Source: Candidatus Aminicenantota bacterium (lineage in GTDB: Bacteria > Acidobacteriota > Aminicenantia > JAMOAD01). Taken from it: DNA of 9,682 nt. The stretch lies in NCBI GenBank assembly GCA_027070475.1, contig JALXDT010000365.1, forward strand, positions 1 to 9,682. Reading direction: 5' to 3'. The position numbers and the translations under genes are program-made. Positions 6,061-9,682 of the stretch are shown piece after piece (the stretch's first letter is position 1; each line of letters opens with the position of its first letter). The notes beneath the pieces were generated by a model that saw only the letters and a program-made list of their open reading frames with translations, searched no databases and was not told where the DNA came from.

Positions 6061-7239
6061 TTATAAAAATTTTATAAATATTCCAGCAAGTATGACAGAT
6101 ACAATTGTAACTGTTGTAAAACCTCCGACAAGCATCTGTGGGAGCATAATATCCATTAAAAATTCTTTCTCTTCTTTGTTTTGAGCTAAAGCTGTTGAGG
6201 CCTCATCCGTTAAGATATAGTTTGGCGGAAATCCGTAAAGTGCGGTTAATGAGACTGCAAAAGCCATCTCTTTTGAAACTTTTAGAATTTTTCCCATTAC
6301 AATGGAAAAAATCCACATTCCTATCACTCCTAAAAGGATAATTCCGAAGAGTGGGACTAATAGTTTGGTTAACATCTGAGGTGTGGATTTTGCCAGCTGA
6401 GCAAAAATAAAGGCCATAATAACTGTCATCATAAAGCCAAAAGAGCCTGAAGCATTCAAGGGTTTTCTCTCTAAAAAACCTACCTCAGCGGCAATTACTC
6501 CGAAGATGAGACAGATAACATATCTTGATACAAATTCATGGGTAAGCTGAGCAAATCCAACTGAAAGAAGAGCTACAAAACCCATTTTGGTTAACAAAAC
6601 ATAGGTTGTCTTATACTTTTCCTTTAATTCGGGAAAAAATTTGAACTTTGATTTTTTACCCTTTTGACTTTTCCCTGAATTGTTTTTTAAATTCTGGTTT
6701 AATCTGAACTCTTTTAAAAGCCTCTTACCCTCTTTTTTCAGCATTATGGCTGTCAAAGGATAGCCTGCGAACCCCTGCATTATGTAAATTATTATTGCAA
6801 GGATGGCAAGGGATTCAAGCCCCTTTGCAGTGGCAGCTTCTGACATCATTATTGAAGCTACTATTCCGCCTGTCAAAGGTGGTGTTGCAACCACAACCAT
6901 ATTTTTTCCAAACAGAAGATATCCCACTGTGATGTTCATTCCCACGATTCCCATTATTCCGGCAAAGGCGATTAAGACAACTTTCCATTGAGCCAACAAC
7001 TCCTTTACACTCATAAGCGTTCCCATATGGACAAGAATTAAGTATATGCTTAGTTTTATAAGTGGCATTGAAAAACCGCCTATCTCCATCAAATTTTTCG
7101 GAAATATTGTCCAGAAACCGATTATGAATATGAGTGCAGCTACAAACACAGATGGTATATATGCTTTTGTTTTTAAAGATACAATATCTCCTATTGCCAT
7201 AATAAGAAGAACAACAGTGAAGGCTATTAAAATATTCAT
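6061..7239 (-). CDS. Polytopic membrane transporter, possibly GltS-like
   Basis: The protein has 392 residues, mostly hydrophobic, with about 10-11 membrane segments in two halves separated by a lysine-rich loop at about 168-212. Each half holds a small-residue/proline segment that could form a re-entrant hairpin: TPPLTGGIVAS at 119-129 followed by SEAATAKG, and LYGFPPNYILTDEAST at 334-349. Two halves with paired re-entrant loops is the plan of sodium-coupled carboxylate/amino-acid carriers such as GltS, and that is my best guess at relationship; I do not recognise a named family with certainty. It would sit in the cytoplasmic membrane. Its ATG follows the GGT stop codon with no gap and no clear Shine-Dalgarno is seen, so it is likely translated by ribosomes finishing ggt. 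The position between GGT and the amidohydrolase suggests it imports a gamma-glutamyl, peptide or amino-acid substrate. Confidence 0.75.
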   Translation of the reverse strand: MNILIAFTVVLLIMAIGDIVSLKTKAYIPSVFVAALIFIIGFWTIFPKNLMEIGGFSMPLIKLSIYLILVHMGTLMSVKELLAQWKVVLIAFAGIMGIVGMNITVGYLLFGKNMVVVATPPLTGGIVASIMMSEAATAKGLESLAILAIIIYIMQGFAGYPLTAIMLKKEGKRLLKEFRLNQNLKNNSGKSQKGKKSKFKFFPELKEKYKTTYVLLTKMGFVALLSVGFAQLTHEFVSRYVICLIFGVIAAEVGFLERKPLNASGSFGFMMTVIMAFIFAQLAKSTPQMLTKLLVPLFGIILLGVIGMWIFSIVMGKILKVSKEMAFAVSLTALYGFPPNYILTDEASTALAQNKEEKEFLMDIMLPQMLVGGFTTVTIVSVILAGIFIKFL

Positions 7240-8913
7240 CTATTTAAAACTTATTCCGAATCCGACTTTTTTCCTATCAGGTTTTGTGTATGTCTTTCCA
7301 TCAGTGATTAAAATGGAATTTGCAACAGCAATGGATCTAAGCCTTTTAACCTTATATCCTATGGATTCAAGATATTTTACGGTTTTTTCGGGCATTTTTT
7401 TATCAACAAAAAGAATATCCGGCAGATATTGATGGTGGATTCGGGGATATTCCGCAGCATCTTTAAGGGACATTCCCCTTTCAACTATATTAAGAATGAT
7501 CTGAATTGTAGCGCTTATGATTTTGGGACCTCCGGCAGCTCCTGAAATAACATAGGGTTTCCCATCCTTTAATACTATGGCGGGACTCATTGAGCTTAAC
7601 ATCCTCTTTCCGGGACCTGCAAGATTGTATTTTGAGGTGATAAGTCCGAACTGATTTGCATTTTTTTCTCCGAATCCAAAATCATCTATTTCATTGTTCA
7701 TTATAACTCCTGTTCCCCTTGCAATCACACCTGAACCAAAGATTGAGTTTAATGTATATGTGTTTGATACAGCATTTCCCTCTCTGTCAACCACAGAAAA
7801 ATGTGTGGTATTGTTTTTTTCATACTGAAAAGGTGATGGCATTTTATCTCTTTCTATCTTTAATACCTTTCCCAATTTTATAAGCTTTGCCTTTTCCTTT
7901 GCATATTCTTTACTAAAAAAAGCCGAATAGGGGAGATCCTTGTGAAAATCCATATCTCCCATATAATAGGATCTGTCAAAAAATGATACCTTCATCGCCT
8001 CTGCAAGAAGATTATAATAGTTAAAATCATCTTTTGGGATATTGAAATTTTTAAATATATTTAAAATTTCAGCTATAACAGGTCCGCCTGATGAGGGAAG
8101 AGAGGGTAAAATTATCCTGTATCCTTTATAATTAACCACAACAGGCTTTCTCAATTTTGCCTCATAATTTTCAAGGTCTTTTTTTGTAATCCAGCCTCCG
8201 TTTGATGTAAAATCCCTTTCAATCTTATCTGCAACCTCTCCTTTGTAAAAACCGTCCGGACCCTTTTCAGCTATAAGTTTTAAAGTCTTTGCAAGCTCCG
8301 GCTGAATCAATCTGTCTCCCGGAAGATATCCCTTTCCATTGTTTAAAAATATCCTTTTTGAATCGGGAAAAAGCATAAAAATCTTTTCATATCTTTTAAA
8401 AGATTTTGCAAGATAGGGCCTTATGATAAATCCCTTTTCAGCAAGTTCAATGGCAGGTTGGAGCAAAGTTTTCCACTCAAGCTTTCCATACATTTTCCAT
8501 GCTTTGTAAAGCCCTTTTACGGTTCCGGGAACACCGGATGCCAAATAACCTATTGTTGACCTTGTTTTTACAAAATTTCCTTTTTCATCAAAAAAAGCTT
8601 TAAGATCAAAGTTTGCAGGGGCTGTTTCTCTATAATCTATGAAAACAGGCTCCTTATCCTTCATTTTGATTATCATAAAGCCCCCGCCTCCGATGTTTCC
8701 TGCCTGAGGGTAAGTTACTGCCATGACAAAACCTATCGTAACAGCAGCATCAACAGCATTTCCACCCATCTCTATTATCTTTTTACCTGCTAAAACCGCA
8801 AGGGGCTCGTCTGCGCTAATCCCGGCTTCGTAGGAAAAAAGCGGAACAATTAAAAAAGAAATTAAAACAAATAAAACTATTGATTTAAGATTTTTGCAAA
8901 AATATTTTTTCAA
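7240..8913 (-). CDS. ggt: Gamma-glutamyltransferase (glutathione hydrolase), exported
   Basis: GGT hydrolyses or transfers the gamma-glutamyl group of glutathione and related compounds. The 557 residues start with a signal peptide (KKYFCKNLK, then a hydrophobic core to about residue 26), so the enzyme acts in the periplasm or outside. It matures by self-cleavage before the catalytic threonine, here T369 in NNTTHFSVVD, giving a small subunit of 189 residues as in E. coli. Other conserved points are R95 in FIDYRETAP, N389 in TYTLNSIFG, NNEIDDF at 406-412 (E408 as in human GGT1, where E. coli has Q), SSM at 440-442 and the GG of GAAGGPK at 461-462. A lid-loop-like stretch lies at about 413-435. 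Translation starts at TTG, supported by GGAGG 6 bases upstream. The gene overlaps tatD by 29 bases and touches the transporter gene. Confidence 0.96.
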   Translation of the reverse strand: MKKYFCKNLKSIVLFVLISFLIVPLFSYEAGISADEPLAVLAGKKIIEMGGNAVDAAVTIGFVMAVTYPQAGNIGGGGFMIIKMKDKEPVFIDYRETAPANFDLKAFFDEKGNFVKTRSTIGYLASGVPGTVKGLYKAWKMYGKLEWKTLLQPAIELAEKGFIIRPYLAKSFKRYEKIFMLFPDSKRIFLNNGKGYLPGDRLIQPELAKTLKLIAEKGPDGFYKGEVADKIERDFTSNGGWITKKDLENYEAKLRKPVVVNYKGYRIILPSLPSSGGPVIAEILNIFKNFNIPKDDFNYYNLLAEAMKVSFFDRSYYMGDMDFHKDLPYSAFFSKEYAKEKAKLIKLGKVLKIERDKMPSPFQYEKNNTTHFSVVDREGNAVSNTYTLNSIFGSGVIARGTGVIMNNEIDDFGFGEKNANQFGLITSKYNLAGPGKRMLSSMSPAIVLKDGKPYVISGAAGGPKIISATIQIILNIVERGMSLKDAAEYPRIHHQYLPDILFVDKKMPEKTVKYLESIGYKVKRLRSIAVANSILITDGKTYTKPDRKKVGFGISFK

Positions 8914-9670
8914 AGTTCTCCTCCAGTTTTAATTTTAAGATTTCCTCCTCAATTTTTAAGAGCTCTGAGGCTTTCTTGTATGTATATATCACAAAAGATG
9001 GTTCATTTCTTTTTCCCCTCATCGGAACAGGTGCAAGATAGGGAGAGTCTGTTTCAAGTAAAAGCCTTTCAATCGGAGTTTCAAGGAAAGATTCTCTTAT
9101 ATTTTCAGCTTTTTTAAATGTAATCATACCTGAAAAGGAGACAAAAAAATTGTTTTTTAATCCCTCTTTTAAAAATTCAGTATTTCCCGTATAGCTGTGC
9201 AAAATACCTTTTATATTTTTACCAAAAAGAATTTTTGCAGCATCATCAAAAGCATCTCTGAGATGAATTATTATGGGAAGTTCAAAAGCTTTTGCAATCT
9301 CTATCTGAGCCTTAAAAGCTGATATTTGAGCCTCTTTCGGAGAGAGATTGTAATAATAATCAAGCCCGATTTCACCAATGGCAACATTTTTTCTGTTTTT
9401 AATCAAATTTAAAAGCTTTTTTTCTGTTTTTCCATTCCAGAATTTTGCATTGTGAGGGTGAACTCCGAATGATAAAAAATAATTTTCCGTTTTTTCGGCG
9501 ATTGAAATCACAGGTTTAAGCTCTATTTCATTATCAGTAAAATCTATGGGAGATAAAAGATAGTTTAAACCACTCTCTTTTGCCCTTTTTATGACTTCCT
9601 CTCTGTCTTCGGAAAACTTTTTACTTTCAAGATGAAAATGCGGATCCGCATAATTTCCTTTTTTATTCAT
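8885..9670 (-). CDS. tatD: TatD-family metal-dependent hydrolase (DNase)
   Basis: TatD proteins are TIM-barrel, two-metal enzymes with 3'-5' exonuclease activity on DNA in characterised members, and are cytoplasmic. The product has 261 residues, the usual family length, with a full set of metal ligands: DPHFHL at 9-14 (H11, H13), GVHPH at 69-73, GEIGLDYY at 99-106 (E100), IHLRDA at 135-140 (H136), LHSYTG at 157-162 (H158) and ETDSPYL at 206-212 (D208). The late signature PVPMRGKRNEPSFV is also typical. An in-frame TAA two codons upstream (9677-9679) and the domain starting at residue 9 fix the ATG. The last 29 bases overlap the start of ggt and carry its ribosome-binding site. No Shine-Dalgarno is seen in the 12 bases available upstream. 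Its role in a peptide-catabolic unit is unclear; it may be there by chance of operon assembly. Confidence 0.96.
   Translation of the reverse strand: MNKKGNYADPHFHLESKKFSEDREEVIKRAKESGLNYLLSPIDFTDNEIELKPVISIAEKTENYFLSFGVHPHNAKFWNGKTEKKLLNLIKNRKNVAIGEIGLDYYYNLSPKEAQISAFKAQIEIAKAFELPIIIHLRDAFDDAAKILFGKNIKGILHSYTGNTEFLKEGLKNNFFVSFSGMITFKKAENIRESFLETPIERLLLETDSPYLAPVPMRGKRNEPSFVIYTYKKASELLKIEEEILKLKLEENFEKIFLQKS
8918..8924 (-). promoter_or_regulatory. Ribosome-binding site fixing the TTG start of ggt
   Basis: GGAGGAG on the minus strand lies inside the tatD coding region. Its GGAGG core (8920-8924) is 6 bases before the TTG at 8911-8913. No ATG lies at a suitable distance, and the residues after TTG form a normal signal-peptide n-region, so TTG is the most likely start. 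Confidence 0.8.
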
Positions 9671-9675
9671 TTCTA

Positions 9676-9681
9676 ATTATA
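9676..9681 (-). promoter_or_regulatory. Possible -10 element just upstream of tatD
   Basis: A perfect TATAAT lies 5 bases before the tatD ATG on the minus strand. If it is used, transcription would begin at or next to the start codon, giving a leaderless message, which fits the absence of a Shine-Dalgarno. The -35 region is outside the window, and such hexamers are common in AT-rich DNA. Confidence 0.25.
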
Positions 9682-9682
9682 G

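Noticed and set aside
7046..7432. Plus-strand 128-codon frame across the ggt/transporter junction
   Set aside because: It is antisense to two well-supported genes and shows no family features; a shadow frame.

Overview
This is a compact, low-GC bacterial window in which every recognisable gene lies on the minus strand. Reading in the direction of transcription (from high to low coordinates) the order is: TatD-family metal-dependent hydrolase, gamma-glutamyltransferase (GGT), a polytopic membrane transporter of an uncertain family, an M20-family amidohydrolase, a repeat-rich gap, an AAA_14/DUF4143 ATPase, a second repeat-rich gap, an MCE (MlaD-like) protein, and RadA/Sms. A periplasm-spanning MCE protein and an exported GGT point to a diderm (two-membrane) bacterium. 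The AT-rich codons and the amino-acid/peptide scavenging genes would fit an anaerobic or fermentative, possibly uncultured lineage. No gene here is a reliable phylum marker by eye, so I do not name a phylum.

Region 4884-9670 looks like one transcription unit. tatD and ggt overlap by 29 bases. ggt ends directly against the transporter start (TAG then ATG). The transporter stop codon is part of the ribosome-binding site of the amidohydrolase gene. GGT would release glutamate and dipeptide from gamma-glutamyl compounds outside the cytoplasmic membrane, the transporter would bring in a product or related conjugate, and the cytoplasmic M20 enzyme would hydrolyse an amide or peptide bond. The linked pathway is an inference from order and spacing. 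Region 86-2735 is a second unit, MCE gene then radA with a 4-base gap, behind a plausible sigma-70-type promoter.

Between the two units sits the 432-residue ATPase gene with its own near-consensus promoter, a 30-base hairpin in the leader and a strong ribosome-binding site. It is flanked on both sides by same-orientation copies of a composite intergenic repeat: an approximately 28-base palindrome, an A/C-rich spacer with CAAACAACA-like runs, and short tandem arrays with a strict 7-base period. Other heptamer arrays of different sequence but the same period lie nearby, and one inverted fragment differs from a main copy by exactly one heptamer. This repeat system and its relation to the ATPase gene are the most unusual things in the window. 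I found no RNA genes, CRISPR array, transposase or prophage genes.
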